DNA of 64,000 nucleotides, from the NCBI GenBank assembly GCA_963781805.1, contig CAWAHF010000004.1:5766001-5830000 (forward strand), in the 5' to 3' direction. The translations under genes were made by a program, and so were the position numbers. Positions 1 through 9,827 of this stretch are shown in pieces. This DNA is from JAFGPL01 sp963781805. GTDB lineage: Bacteria; Bacteroidota; Bacteroidia; Bacteroidales; UBA10428. The notes below the pieces were generated by a model, which had not been told where the DNA came from, ran no database searches, and worked only from the letters and a program-made list of their open reading frames with translations. Numbering within the stretch: the stretch's first letter is position 1; each line of letters begins with the position of its first letter.

Positions 1-1
1 G

Positions 2-1036
2 GAGACTGATTTTAAAATCGTACCTATTGTTATTGCTACACAAAATATAAATACCTGTAAAAAAATTGCTGAAGCTCTCACACCCTATTTTAATAATGAC
101 AACCTGTTTGTTATAAGTACTGATTTTTCGCACTATCCCCAATATGAAGATGCTGTTAAGGTGGATAAAGCTACGGATGAAGCTGTGCTTACAAATAATC
201 CAACCAAATTTTTAGCTGTGTTGCGATCAAATGACAATGAAGGTATTCCTGAATTGGCAACCAGCATGTGTGGCTGGACATCTGTTTTAACATTATTGTA
301 TATTACTGAAAATAAAACAGGTGTTAGATACAATCAAATCCTATATAAAAATTCGGGGGATACGAAATACTACGGTGATAAATCAAGAGTTGTAGGGTAT
401 AACGCTATTGCAGTAACCGAAGAGAATTCTAACACCGGTGTAAGTAAAAAGTCGAAGAATGAAGCAAAAGAGAGTGATTTTAATCTGACAGTCACCGATA
501 AAAAAAAACTGATTGAAATTGCAAGGACTACGCTGAGCGATTACATAGCCACCGGGAAAATTCCAGTTATTAAAGATAACGACTTAACCGAAAATATCAA
601 AACCAATTGTGGTGCATTTATCAGTCTTCATAAGTTGGGAGCATTGCGTGGATGTATCGGAAATTTCAGTCAGGAAACACCCCTGTATAAAGTAGTTCAG
701 GAAATGACCATTTCAAGCGCAACACGTGATTACCGGTTTTCACCTGTAACACCTGAAGAACTGAAGAAAATTGAAATTGAAATTTCTGTGCTTACGCCAC
801 TGATAAAAATAAATTCGCCAGACGAGATTAAACTGGGAAGGGACGGAATTTATATCCGAAAAGGGGCAAACTCAGGCACATTTTTACCGCAGGTGGCTAC
901 CCAGACAGGTTGGAATCTCCAGGAATTCCTGGGACATTGTGCCAGGGATAAAGCTGGCATTGGCTGGGATGGATGGAAAGATGCGGAACTTTTTAGGTAC
1001 GAAGCCATTGTATTTAGTGAAAATGATGTAAAATAG
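2..1036 (+). CDS. MEMO-AMMECR1 fusion protein (AmmeMemoRadiSam proteins B + A), 5' partial
   Basis: The reading frame is open from base 2, so the start lies before the window. The visible N-terminal part carries the MEMO-type motif STDFSHYP (about residues 39-46 of the visible chain) and continues through a MEMO fold to about residue 140. A linker of charged residues follows, then an AMMECR1 domain with the hallmark LRGCIG near the middle and a C-terminal stretch ending in a conserved-looking FRYEAIVF. MEMO is related to extradiol dioxygenases but its substrate is unknown; AMMECR1 is also of unknown function. The two are commonly encoded together with a radical SAM enzyme; here they are fused, and no radical SAM gene is visible within the window. 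Family assignment is firm, biochemical role is not known. Confidence 0.9.
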   Translation, partial: ETDFKIVPIVIATQNINTCKKIAEALTPYFNNDNLFVISTDFSHYPQYEDAVKVDKATDEAVLTNNPTKFLAVLRSNDNEGIPELATSMCGWTSVLTLLYITENKTGVRYNQILYKNSGDTKYYGDKSRVVGYNAIAVTEENSNTGVSKKSKNEAKESDFNLTVTDKKKLIEIARTTLSDYIATGKIPVIKDNDLTENIKTNCGAFISLHKLGALRGCIGNFSQETPLYKVVQEMTISSATRDYRFSPVTPEELKKIEIEISVLTPLIKINSPDEIKLGRDGIYIRKGANSGTFLPQVATQTGWNLQEFLGHCARDKAGIGWDGWKDAELFRYEAIVFSENDVK

Positions 1037-1077
1037 ATCCCTGAAGTCATCAATTCCTCAAGTAAAAAATTTTCGTT

Positions 1078-2490
1078 TCAATCATGTCTCAGGGCTTTTA
1101 CCGGATCTACCCTTGCCGCTCGTGCAGCTGGATATAAGCCTGCTGCAAGACTGATAATTACCGAAAAAGCAATGGCCCCGAGGATTAACCAAAGTGGAAA
1201 TGAGAACAAATCAACAGGTTGCAAATCCTGTGGCCGCAACTGAGTATTCATCACCACATTCGCTATACGGGTTACTATCCAACCCAGACCTAAACCAAAA
1301 ATGGCTCCAATCAGGCCGATAGATGCTGCTTCCACAAAAAAGATGACCCTGATTTCACCCTCGCTGCCCCCGATAGATTTCATTATTCCTATTTCCCGGG
1401 TTCTTTCGAGAATCGACATCAACATGGTATTAATGATTCCAAGTGCAGCCACAATCAAAGCAATCAGACCGATAGCGCCGAGCAGTGAATCCATAATCAT
1501 AAAAGCCCGCTTGATTTCTTTAAGTTGTTCAGAGAGTGCGAAAACATTTAATCCTTTGTGTTTGAGCGTATCAACAACCGACTGCGTTTGCTTTATATTT
1601 TTTACCCTGACATATACCGAACCATAGTTATCTCCTTGTTTTTTGTTTCCCAACAAATCCCACACGTTGTTAAATCCAAGTTTTGGTATTTTTCTTGAAG
1701 TCTCTATCGGAATATATACTCCACCGCCAAAGCGATTAAATCCAAAATTCTCATTTTCCGCGATGATACCACAGATTTTAAAAGGAATCACTGTATCCCT
1801 GAAAGGAAGCTTGGGTTCACCCATCAATGCCATAAAAGGATTTCGCAAAATACCTCTTACATCTATATCCTTTGATATCACTTCTATGCTGCTTTTAATT
1901 ACTGAGTCAGCATCCAGTAATATATATTTGCCATTGCTGGTGGACGTATCGTTTTTATTGGTTTTAATCCTGAATCCCAGCTCTTTCAAGGTTTTTTCTT
2001 TAAGTATCAGCTGAAATGAACTATCGCTCATAAAGAAACTGCCAATCTTAATTTCATTAAAAGGATAAAAATCTTTCATTCCAAGAGGTATCGCACTTAG
2101 GCTTACATTGGTTTCTTTTCCTTTATAATTCAACCTGACCGGAAAACCTATTTCAGGAAATGCTACTGCTACTCCGGGAATTTTTTGAATTATATTCACA
2201 ACCGAATCATTGAGCGGAATAGCCGGCTTTTCAAGTTTATCTTTAATATCACCGATATTGCCTGAGGATAATTCTTCAAGATTTATGTTTTTAGCTGTAA
2301 CATTCAGACTGGTAAACAAATCATTTTTCTTGAATGCATCTGTGATATTTTTCTGCATACCAACTCCGAAGGATATCATTGATGACAACGCGCCAATGCC
2401 TATTACAACCCCAAGAATGGTGAGAACAGAGCGCAATTTTGTCCGCCAGAGGTTGGAAAACCCCATTTGTATCAGGTCGAGATAATTCAT
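1078..2490 (-). CDS. MacB/FtsX-type ABC transporter permease
   Basis: 470 residues with the layout of MacB-family permeases: one N-terminal membrane segment (about residues 20-45), a large extracytoplasmic MacB_PCD-like domain (about 50-330), and three C-terminal membrane segments (about 335-360, 385-410, 430-455) forming the FtsX domain. The conserved ERTREIGIMKSIGG coupling loop is present near residue 365. It is encoded just after the ATPase at 2562-3233 with a 71-bp gap, so the two should form one transporter. No periplasmic adaptor gene is next to it, unlike a classical MacAB pump. Substrate is unknown; lipoprotein, peptide or drug export are possible. Confidence 0.9.
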   Translation of the reverse strand: MNYLDLIQMGFSNLWRTKLRSVLTILGVVIGIGALSSMISFGVGMQKNITDAFKKNDLFTSLNVTAKNINLEELSSGNIGDIKDKLEKPAIPLNDSVVNIIQKIPGVAVAFPEIGFPVRLNYKGKETNVSLSAIPLGMKDFYPFNEIKIGSFFMSDSSFQLILKEKTLKELGFRIKTNKNDTSTSNGKYILLDADSVIKSSIEVISKDIDVRGILRNPFMALMGEPKLPFRDTVIPFKICGIIAENENFGFNRFGGGVYIPIETSRKIPKLGFNNVWDLLGNKKQGDNYGSVYVRVKNIKQTQSVVDTLKHKGLNVFALSEQLKEIKRAFMIMDSLLGAIGLIALIVAALGIINTMLMSILERTREIGIMKSIGGSEGEIRVIFFVEAASIGLIGAIFGLGLGWIVTRIANVVMNTQLRPQDLQPVDLFSFPLWLILGAIAFSVIISLAAGLYPAARAARVDPVKALRHD

Positions 2491-2561
2491 TTGTTATATT
2501 TTATTTTTTTGTTTTGCTTTTACATTCTTCCCTTCTTCTATCCTCCCAATTAACAAATACT

Positions 2562-3233
2562 TTAAACCATCCTTCCATCCTTCAATCTGATTATTTTATC
2601 CGCTACCTTTCCGGCCATTTCTTCGTCGTGTGTTACCATTACAATGGTTTTGCCTTGCTCTTTATTTAATTTGACAAGAATTTCCATTATTTCAGCTGAA
2701 GTGGATGTATCCAGATTACCAGTAGGTTCATCGGCAAGAATAATCTCTGGATTATTGGCAAGTGCCCTTGCTATAGCCACTCTTTGTGCTTCTCCGCCTG
2801 AAATTTCGGTTGGAGTATGTTTTATCCTGTCCTCAAGGCCAACCATAGTAAGAAGTTCATTTGCTTTTCTATTGCGATCTTTCCGTGGGATTCCGCCAAA
2901 AGTTAATGCCAGGGTAATATTTTCCTGAGTTGTTCTTGATGGTATGAGATTAAACGATTGAAAAATCATTCCCACAGTATACTTTCTGTGGTTGGCAAGT
3001 TCTCTGCGATTCAGATTATGCAACGCTTTTTGATTTACAATAAGGTCCCCTGCCGATGGGGTGTCAAGTCCTCCGATAAGATTTAGCAGGGTTGATTTGC
3101 CTGAACCACTTTTACCTATAATGGCTATAAATTCCCCACGGATCACAGCAAAGTTGATATCTTTCAATGCAGGTACAAGGATTTTTCCCTTTTTATAAAC
3201 TTTGGTAAGATTTTTAACAGAAATAATTTCCAT
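2562..3233 (-). CDS. ABC transporter ATP-binding protein, LolD/MacB type
   Basis: 223 residues, full length for a LolD/MacB ATPase. Walker A GKSGSGKST is at about residues 39-47, the Q-loop is in MIFQSFNL, the signature SGGEAQR is near residue 145, and Walker B IILADEPT lies just after it with the H-loop histidine in VMVTHDEE. It hydrolyses ATP to power the FtsX-type permease encoded immediately downstream (1078-2490). The start is 111 bp from the divergent carboxynorspermidine gene, so this is probably the first gene of a two-gene operon. Cargo cannot be told from sequence. Confidence 0.92.
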   Translation of the reverse strand: MEIISVKNLTKVYKKGKILVPALKDINFAVIRGEFIAIIGKSGSGKSTLLNLIGGLDTPSAGDLIVNQKALHNLNRRELANHRKYTVGMIFQSFNLIPSRTTQENITLALTFGGIPRKDRNRKANELLTMVGLEDRIKHTPTEISGGEAQRVAIARALANNPEIILADEPTGNLDTSTSAEIMEILVKLNKEQGKTIVMVTHDEEMAGKVADKIIRLKDGRMV

Positions 3234-3297
3234 AAGTTAAGATTAACGTTCATAGGAGTTATGATAAAAAACACCTTTTCAATTCATTCAGCATGTT

Positions 3298-3305
3298 TAT
3301 CTTTG
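3298..3305 (+). promoter_or_regulatory. Candidate Bacteroidetes -7 element
   Basis: TATCTTTG matches the Bacteroidetes sigma-ABfr -7 consensus TAnnTTTG, 39 bases before the ATG at 3345. Only a weak T-rich candidate for the -33 TTTG box lies about 20 bases upstream. It would drive the carboxynorspermidine operon. Confidence 0.45.
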
Positions 3306-3344
3306 TAAACGCAAATTATAAATTTTAAATATAATTCAAAAATA

Positions 3345-4547
3345 ATGGCGAAGGTATTAATTATTGGTGCCGGTGGAGTGAGTAATGTGACCGTTCAGAA
3401 ATGTGCTATGCTTCCCGGGGTTTTCACTGAGATTGTGCTTGCTTCAAGGACCATACGTAAATGCCATGAAATAGCTCAACGGGTTAAGGAGAAAACCGGA
3501 AGACATATCCAAATTGATCAGGTGGATGCTGACAATCTAAAAGAAAACACTGCATTGATATTAAAACATAAGCCTGATTTGGTAATTAATCTGGCTTTGC
3601 CCTATCAGGATCTTGCCATTATGGATGCATGCCTGGAAACCGGAGTTGACTATCTTGATACAGCAAACTATGAACCTCCCGACGAAGCAAAGTTTGAGTA
3701 CAAATGGCAGTGGGCTTATCATGACAGATTTGCGAAAAAAGATATTATGGCCTTGCTGGGCAGCGGATTCGATCCTGGTGTAACCAATGTTTTTTGCGCG
3801 TATATGCAGAAACATCTTTTTGATGAAATTCATTATGTGGATATTGTCGATTGTAATGCCGGAAGTCATGGCAAGGCTTTTGCCACCAACTTCAATCCCG
3901 AAATAAATATTCGCGAAGTGACTTCACGTGGTCGTTACTGGGAGAATGGAAAATGGCTGAGCACCGATCCGCTTTCAGTACATCAATCTTTCGATTTTCC
4001 TGAGATTGGTTCTCGTGAGATGTATTTGATGTATCATGAAGAAATGGAATCGTTGACTGCAAATCTTAAAGGATTGAAACGAATGCGATTCTGGATGACA
4101 TTTGGCGAACAGTATCTCACGCATCTGAAAGTTCTTGAAAATGTGGGTATGACGCGAATTGATCCGGTAATGTATGAAGGAGTGGAAATTGTCCCGTTGA
4201 AATTTCTGAAAGCTGTGTTGCCCGATCCGGGTTCGCTTGCTGAGAATTATACGGGCAAAACCTGTATAGGCTGTGTGATTGAAGGAATCAAAGATGGTAA
4301 ATTTCTAAAAAAATTTATTTTCAACGTATGCGACCATGCAGAGACCTATAAAGAGGTTAAAGCTCAGGCAATATCTTATACCACTGGGGTTCCGGCTATG
4401 ATAGGTGCCATAATGATGCTGGATGGAAAATGGAAAAATAAAGGGGTATTCAATATGGAACAATTTGATCCCGACCCATTTATGGACGATTTAAATAAAT
4501 ATGGTTTACCCTGGCAGATTGTTGAATGGAACAGTTCGGTAAAATAA
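3345..4547 (+). CDS. Carboxynorspermidine (carboxyspermidine) dehydrogenase
   Basis: 400 residues of the saccharopine dehydrogenase family. A Rossmann motif GAGGVSNVTVQKC opens the protein at residue 8, followed by the acidic end of the second strand (VLASRT), and GSGFDPGVTNVF near residue 140 is typical of this branch. The enzyme condenses aspartate semialdehyde with a diamine, using NADPH, to give carboxyspermidine or carboxynorspermidine. It acts in the cytoplasm. The next gene, overlapping by 22 bp, encodes the matching decarboxylase, which strongly supports this choice over a lysine-pathway saccharopine dehydrogenase. Together they give spermidine without S-adenosylmethionine decarboxylase. 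Confidence 0.9.
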   Translation: MAKVLIIGAGGVSNVTVQKCAMLPGVFTEIVLASRTIRKCHEIAQRVKEKTGRHIQIDQVDADNLKENTALILKHKPDLVINLALPYQDLAIMDACLETGVDYLDTANYEPPDEAKFEYKWQWAYHDRFAKKDIMALLGSGFDPGVTNVFCAYMQKHLFDEIHYVDIVDCNAGSHGKAFATNFNPEINIREVTSRGRYWENGKWLSTDPLSVHQSFDFPEIGSREMYLMYHEEMESLTANLKGLKRMRFWMTFGEQYLTHLKVLENVGMTRIDPVMYEGVEIVPLKFLKAVLPDPGSLAENYTGKTCIGCVIEGIKDGKFLKKFIFNVCDHAETYKEVKAQAISYTTGVPAMIGAIMMLDGKWKNKGVFNMEQFDPDPFMDDLNKYGLPWQIVEWNSSVK

Positions 4548-5692
4548 ATTTATCTGAAGAACAACTTCGTGATTTACAGACACCTTGCTATATAGTCAAT
4601 GAATCACGCATAGAAGATAATCTTCAGATTATTAACAAAGTACAAGGTGCGACGGGAGCTAAAATTCTGTTGGCTCTGAAAGGCTTCGCTATGTGGAGTC
4701 TGTTTCCTTTAATTAAAAAATATCTGCCCGGAGTTACAGCTAGTTCTTTGAATGAAGCAAAACTTGGGAAGGAAGAGTTTAAGGGAGAAGTTCATGTATA
4801 TGCCCCTGCTTACAGTGAGAGAGATTTCATGGAATTATTGAAAATTGCCGATCACATCAGCTTTAACTCGGCAAATCAATGGAATTATTTTAGGGAGAAA
4901 CTAATAGGTACAGGGATTCAACCGGCGATAAGGATTAATCCCGAACATTCGGAAGTAAAAACAAAATTATACGATCCCTGCGCCCCACATTCCAGATTGG
5001 GAATTACCCTCAAAAATTTCAAAGATAACCTTGATTCATTTGACGGTATCACAGGACTACATTTTCATAATCTCTGCGAATTGAACAGTGATTCACTAGA
5101 GCGGACACTTGAAGTAGTGGTTAAGAATTTTAACTTCTATTTCGACAGAATTTCCTGGATAAATTTTGGCGGAGGACATCACATTACCCGATCCGATTAT
5201 GATATGGAAAGGTTGATTCGGATTATCAATAATTTCAAAAAAGACTATCCGCATGAAGTCTATCTGGAACCCGGTGAAGCTATTGCATTAAATACGGGAA
5301 TTCTGGTTACTACTGTGATGGATACATTTCAAAACGGGATGCATATAGCAATTCTCGATACAAGCGCCACAGCTCATATGCCCGATGTAATGGAAATGCC
5401 GTACAGGCCTCAGATTCAGCAAGGACATTTACCTGAAGTTAAAAGGTTCACTTACCGGTTGGGTGGAATGACCTGTCTTGCAGGTGATGTGATTGGAGAT
5501 TATTCTTTTGAAAAACCATTGAAGATAGGACAGAAGCTTATTTTTGGTGATATGGCACACTACACCATGGTAAAGAATACAACCTTTAATGGTGTGAACT
5601 TACCAGCAATTTATATCTACAACTCAACGTCGGGAAATCTAAGGCTTGTCCGCAAATTTGGCTATAAAGATTACAAAGAACGATTAAGTTGA
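4526..5692 (+). CDS. nspC: Carboxynorspermidine decarboxylase
   Basis: 388 residues, fold type III PLP decarboxylase. The PLP lysine is in LLALKGFAMWS (about residue 52), the glycine loop is INFGGGHH (about 214-221), the phosphate-binding EPGEA lies near residue 250, and a C-terminal GDMAHYTMVK carries active-site tyrosine. It decarboxylates carboxy(nor)spermidine to (nor)spermidine. The ATG at 4526 lies inside the end of the dehydrogenase gene, a 22-bp overlap in another frame, indicating translational coupling in a two-gene operon. Length and motifs fit the family without gaps. Confidence 0.93.
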   Translation: MEQFGKINLSEEQLRDLQTPCYIVNESRIEDNLQIINKVQGATGAKILLALKGFAMWSLFPLIKKYLPGVTASSLNEAKLGKEEFKGEVHVYAPAYSERDFMELLKIADHISFNSANQWNYFREKLIGTGIQPAIRINPEHSEVKTKLYDPCAPHSRLGITLKNFKDNLDSFDGITGLHFHNLCELNSDSLERTLEVVVKNFNFYFDRISWINFGGGHHITRSDYDMERLIRIINNFKKDYPHEVYLEPGEAIALNTGILVTTVMDTFQNGMHIAILDTSATAHMPDVMEMPYRPQIQQGHLPEVKRFTYRLGGMTCLAGDVIGDYSFEKPLKIGQKLIFGDMAHYTMVKNTTFNGVNLPAIYIYNSTSGNLRLVRKFGYKDYKERLS

Positions 5693-5970
5693 AAAATAAA
5701 CCGGAAAAATACTAAAAGATTAAATTGCTGAAATTGAATAAGATAAAATTAATTTAGCAATCACATTTTGAGTTAACTACCAGAAATTCAAGGTTAAAGT
5801 CTACGTTAGCTTTGAAATTCATAAAATGGGATCATTTTTTCTTTTAGTATTTTTTGCCAAAATTTATATTATTCATTTTCAAATCGATAATCGATTTAAG
5901 AATTAATTTCGTCCCTTTTTTTTTCATTTCAAATAGAATTCCTTAAATTTCCTGCCTAATTAACCCTGCT

Positions 5971-6711
5971 ATGAAACCAATTCTATTAGTAATCATAATG
6001 TTAGGGCTTATGAATAACGGTTTTGGTTCAGAAACATGCAAAAGAGACACGATCTCCACTTCTTCCGGAAATTTAATCATTACTTTTGTTGGTCACGGAA
6101 CGTTAATGTTCAATTTTAATAATGAAGTTATTCATATCGATCCTGTATCTCAGGAAGCCGATTATGCTTCTATGCCTAAAGCTGATATTATTCTGGTTAC
6201 CCATGAACATGGCGATCATTTTGATATTGATGCCATTAAAAAGATTACTAGCAGCAATACAAAGCTAATCTTTACCCAAAAATGTGCTGACAATGCGAAA
6301 AGTTTGTCTAATTATACCGTTATGAAAAACGGTGACAACATAACCATTGATGGGATAAAGATTGAAGCAGTGCCTGCGTATAATATTGTGAACAAACGAC
6401 CTGATGGTAGTCCGTTTCATCCCAAAGGAGCAGGGAATGGCTATATTCTTACATTTGGAGATAAGAGGGTTTATATAGCAGGTGATACGGAAAATACACC
6501 TGAAATGAAATCCTTAAAAAACATCGATATTGCTTTCCTGCCGATGAATCTGCCCTATACCATGACTCCGGCCATGGTCGCGGATGCGGCTAAAGCATTT
6601 AAACCTAAAATTTTATATCCATATCATTATGGAAATACCAATACAAATGAGTTGGTGAACCTTTTAAAAAACAATCCCGAAATCGAGGTTAGAATCAGGG
6701 ATATGAAATAA
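5971..6711 (+). CDS. Secreted metallo-beta-lactamase-fold hydrolase (UlaG-like)
   Basis: 246 residues. The first about 20 residues form a signal peptide (MKPILLVIIMLGLMNNGFGS), so the protein is exported. The metal site THEHGDHFD (HxHxDH) is near residue 77, with a later GDTE and a terminal YPYHYGNT histidine, as in the L-ascorbate-6-phosphate lactonase-like branch of the superfamily. The family hydrolyses varied esters, lactones and phosphodiesters, so no substrate is proposed. The 278 bases upstream are AT-rich without a recognisable feature; the next gene follows after 45 bp. Confidence 0.85.
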   Translation: MKPILLVIIMLGLMNNGFGSETCKRDTISTSSGNLIITFVGHGTLMFNFNNEVIHIDPVSQEADYASMPKADIILVTHEHGDHFDIDAIKKITSSNTKLIFTQKCADNAKSLSNYTVMKNGDNITIDGIKIEAVPAYNIVNKRPDGSPFHPKGAGNGYILTFGDKRVYIAGDTENTPEMKSLKNIDIAFLPMNLPYTMTPAMVADAAKAFKPKILYPYHYGNTNTNELVNLLKNNPEIEVRIRDMK

Positions 6712-6756
6712 TAATCATAGAATTGAAAGTAACACCTTTATCTAAAAAATACGATT

Positions 6757-7173
6757 ATGATAGTTCAGTATCAGAAGAAACAGAATGAAGGACAGAGGGA
6801 TCCCAGAAGTAAAATGACAAATGGCGAAGCATGTCTTTGGATATTGCTTCATAATAAGAAACTTAAAGGAAATCAGTTTTACAGACATTATAAGATGGGC
6901 GATTGTATGTTGGACTTTTATTGTCCAGATGCAAATCTGGCTATTATTGTCGATGGTGAAGATTTGTACACCGACTTTGGACTGGAAGCCGATTCTGAAG
7001 TTACAAATTATCTCAATTCGCTGGATTTGAATATTTTATATTTTGATAGTGAAACTATTCTGAAGAATGGTCAGGAAGTTCTTAACAAAATCCTGTTGGA
7101 ATTATCAGCGCTCTCTGCCTGCAAAGCCATTTTGCCTAAAATAGACCATCTTAAGGATCTTGCAATGAATTAG
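6757..7173 (+). CDS. DUF559-family protein with altered catalytic residues
   Basis: 138 residues resembling DUF559 endonuclease-like proteins related to Vsr and restriction folds. The stretch MTNGEACLWILLHNKKLKG followed by KFYR-like residues and LDFYCPDANLAIIVDG matches the family core at about residues 20-70. In typical members the core reads IExDGxxH; here the glutamate is isoleucine (AIIVDG) and the histidine is lost (DGEDLYTD). The protein may therefore be catalytically dead. It follows the metallo-hydrolase gene by 45 bp and may be co-transcribed. Role unknown. Confidence 0.75.
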   Translation: MIVQYQKKQNEGQRDPRSKMTNGEACLWILLHNKKLKGNQFYRHYKMGDCMLDFYCPDANLAIIVDGEDLYTDFGLEADSEVTNYLNSLDLNILYFDSETILKNGQEVLNKILLELSALSACKAILPKIDHLKDLAMN

Positions 7174-7504
7174 GAAAACAACTTTTTCCGATTCATTCTT
7201 TTAAACCGATACAGGCAATTCTATTGTCATACTACTGCCATTTAAAAACAGGCAAGAATGTTTTATTCTTAGGTCTGCAATGTTAAGTGAAACGTTGGTA
7301 TTTTTTACCTGAAACCCCTTTGAAGAGCTTTTTATTCAAATAATTCCCCGTTTAATTTTTTCATTGATTCTAATTTTTCTATCAATTCACAGGAACATGT
7401 ACTTGATTGAAGAAAGTTTTTGACGACTCCTTTTATATTATATTTGTCTGGCAACCATATTATATTGAATAGTTCACTGATTTGAGTTTTTAAATCTATT
7501 AGTT
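7174..7504. other. AT-rich intergenic stretch, no feature seen
   Basis: 331 bases between the DUF559-like gene and the GH3 gene. I see no convincing gene, RNA, terminator with a long stem, or repeat in it. Confidence 0.6.
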
Positions 7505-9793
7505 ATGTATAGAGGAATCGTTTATTTATTCATTCTGACTTCGGTAATATTGTCAGGCTGCATTTCCGAAAACAGGCCGGTTAATGATGATATTGACAGG
7601 AAAGTTGAAATTTTGTTGTCAAAAATGACCCTAAAAGAGAAAGTTGGCCAAATGTCTCAGATTGATATTGCTACTTTTATGAAAAGAGTGAATCCTAAAG
7701 GCAACTTTTATGGTCCGTTTATCGAACCTCATGTGCTAGACCCCGACAGCCTTCAGAAATATGTGGTAGACTATGGAATCAGTTCAATTTTTAATATCGG
7801 AAACCATGGTTATACTCCCGAAGAATGGTATAACTACATGAAGGAAATTCAGGATTATGCAGTACATAAAACCCGATTGGGGATTCCTGTAATCTATGGG
7901 GTCGATGCTATTCATGGTTCCTCCCTCACTGTGGGAGCAACTCTTTTTCCACAGGAATTAGGAATGGCTTCATGTTGGAATCCGGATCTGGTAGAAAAAG
8001 CGGCAGAGGTTACCGCATACGAGATGAGAGCTTCGAATCTACTGTTGAATTTCGGCCCTAGTCTTGATCTGGGTAAACAACCTGTGTGGTCCAGACTAAA
8101 CGAGACGTATGGTGAAGATGTTTTTCTTACGAAAATTCTTTCAAAGAAGGCGATTGATGGAATGGAGGGAATACACAATAATATTTCCGATACTACAAAA
8201 ATTTCAACAGGTATAAAGCATTATGTGGCTTATAGTTTCCCAATTTCCGGTAAAGATCGAACTCCGGCATGGATACCTGAATATTATGTCAGGGAATATT
8301 TTTTGCCCCCATTTGTCGAAGGTATTGATGCAGGGGCACATGCCATTGTTCTGAATTCCGGAGAATTGAACGGCATTCCGATACACTGCAGTAAATATTG
8401 GGTGAATGATGTGTTGCGAAATGAGCTTCATTTTAAGGGAGTCATAATTTCCGACTGGCGGGATGTTGAAAAATTGGAATATTTCCATCATGTAGCGCCT
8501 ACTTATAAAGAAGCTATTCTTATGGCCATAAATGCCGGTATTGATTTAAATATGGTTCCTTACGATAACCAGTATATGGATTTATTGATAGAGATGGTGA
8601 ATGAAGGCAAGATTTCCAAAGCTCGAATAAATCAGTCAGTCAGGCGTATACTGCATTTAAAATTTGAATTGGGGCTTTTCGACAAACCTCTCGTTGATCC
8701 TAAAAATTATACGGATTTTGGCTCCGAAAAATTTAGGAAAGTTGCCAGGCAAAGTTCCAGAGAATCTATCATTTTATTGAAGAATGAGAACAAGGTTCTT
8801 CCCTTATCAAAAAAAGCGAACGTTTTGGTAACGGGACCAACAGCAAATACTTTGTGTGCCCTGAATGGCGGATGGACTTATTCCTGGCAGGGAAATAATG
8901 CAGACACTTATGCTTCGGAAAAAAACACCATTCTGGAAGCGGTTCAACAAAAGATAGGACATGATCGGGTGATTTACAGTAAGGGAACAGACTATGAAAA
9001 TGAACTGGATATAAAAGAAGCTGTTAAGGCTGCTAGAAATGCTGATTACATTCTCTTGTGCCTGGGCGAACCTCCGTATGCTGAAACCCCAGGGTATATC
9101 GAAGATTTGTATCTGCCCGATGCACAAACAAAGCTCGCACAGGCAATGGCTGAAACGGGTAAACCTGTGATACTTGTTCTTACGGAAGGAAGACCCCGGC
9201 TTATTAGTAAATTTGAACCCTTAATGAAGGCTGCGGTTTTAAGTTTTCTTCCCGGAAACGAAGGAGGAGATGCATTTGCTGATGTTCTTTTCGGGGATTT
9301 CAATCCGGAAGGCAAACTTCCTGTTACCTATCCTCGTTTTCCTAACAACTTAATGAACTATGATCATCGTTTTAGCGAAAGGGCAGATCACAACTATGGT
9401 TATAATTTGGGCTATAATCCTCAATATCCATTTGGTTTTGGATTAAGTTATACTAACTTTACGTATTCGAACCTGAAATTCAGCAAGGATACCATTGGGA
9501 TGGATGATCAACTGAATATTTCGGTTGATGTTAAAAATTCGGGTAACCTTGAAGGTAAAGAGGTGGTTCAGCTTTATATTCGTGATTTATATGCTACCTT
9601 AACTCCTCCTTACCGGAGATTACGGGGATTCGAAAAGATTTCGCTTAAGCCTGGAGAACAGAAAATGGTTAATTTTACAATTAAACCTGACGATTTGAAG
9701 TATATTGGAGAAAATAACCAATGGATAACGGAAGCGGGAAAGTTCGGGGTATTTATTGATCGGCTTGGCGGGGAATTTTATTTTAAGAATTAA
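7505..9793 (+). CDS. GH3 beta-glucosidase-like lipoprotein
   Basis: 762 residues. A lipoprotein signal ends in VILSGC (cysteine about residue 19), so it is predicted to be lipid-anchored. The GH3 N-terminal TIM barrel includes GVDAIHGSS and the nucleophile motif ISDWRDVE near residue 318; the alpha/beta sandwich domain with TPGYIEDLYLP and a C-terminal fibronectin III-like domain (from about residue 660) follow. The enzyme should hydrolyse beta-glucosides or beta-xylosides from oligosaccharides. It is 34 bp upstream of the GH51 gene, so the pair probably acts on arabinoxylan or other arabinose-decorated plant glycans. Confidence 0.92.
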   Translation: MYRGIVYLFILTSVILSGCISENRPVNDDIDRKVEILLSKMTLKEKVGQMSQIDIATFMKRVNPKGNFYGPFIEPHVLDPDSLQKYVVDYGISSIFNIGNHGYTPEEWYNYMKEIQDYAVHKTRLGIPVIYGVDAIHGSSLTVGATLFPQELGMASCWNPDLVEKAAEVTAYEMRASNLLLNFGPSLDLGKQPVWSRLNETYGEDVFLTKILSKKAIDGMEGIHNNISDTTKISTGIKHYVAYSFPISGKDRTPAWIPEYYVREYFLPPFVEGIDAGAHAIVLNSGELNGIPIHCSKYWVNDVLRNELHFKGVIISDWRDVEKLEYFHHVAPTYKEAILMAINAGIDLNMVPYDNQYMDLLIEMVNEGKISKARINQSVRRILHLKFELGLFDKPLVDPKNYTDFGSEKFRKVARQSSRESIILLKNENKVLPLSKKANVLVTGPTANTLCALNGGWTYSWQGNNADTYASEKNTILEAVQQKIGHDRVIYSKGTDYENELDIKEAVKAARNADYILLCLGEPPYAETPGYIEDLYLPDAQTKLAQAMAETGKPVILVLTEGRPRLISKFEPLMKAAVLSFLPGNEGGDAFADVLFGDFNPEGKLPVTYPRFPNNLMNYDHRFSERADHNYGYNLGYNPQYPFGFGLSYTNFTYSNLKFSKDTIGMDDQLNISVDVKNSGNLEGKEVVQLYIRDLYATLTPPYRRLRGFEKISLKPGEQKMVNFTIKPDDLKYIGENNQWITEAGKFGVFIDRLGGEFYFKN

Positions 9794-9827
9794 CAGATTA
9801 AATTCAATAACCATAAATTCTAAACCC

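Noticed and set aside
3345..4547. Saccharopine dehydrogenase of lysine metabolism
   Set aside because: The overlapping decarboxylase gene points to the polyamine pathway.
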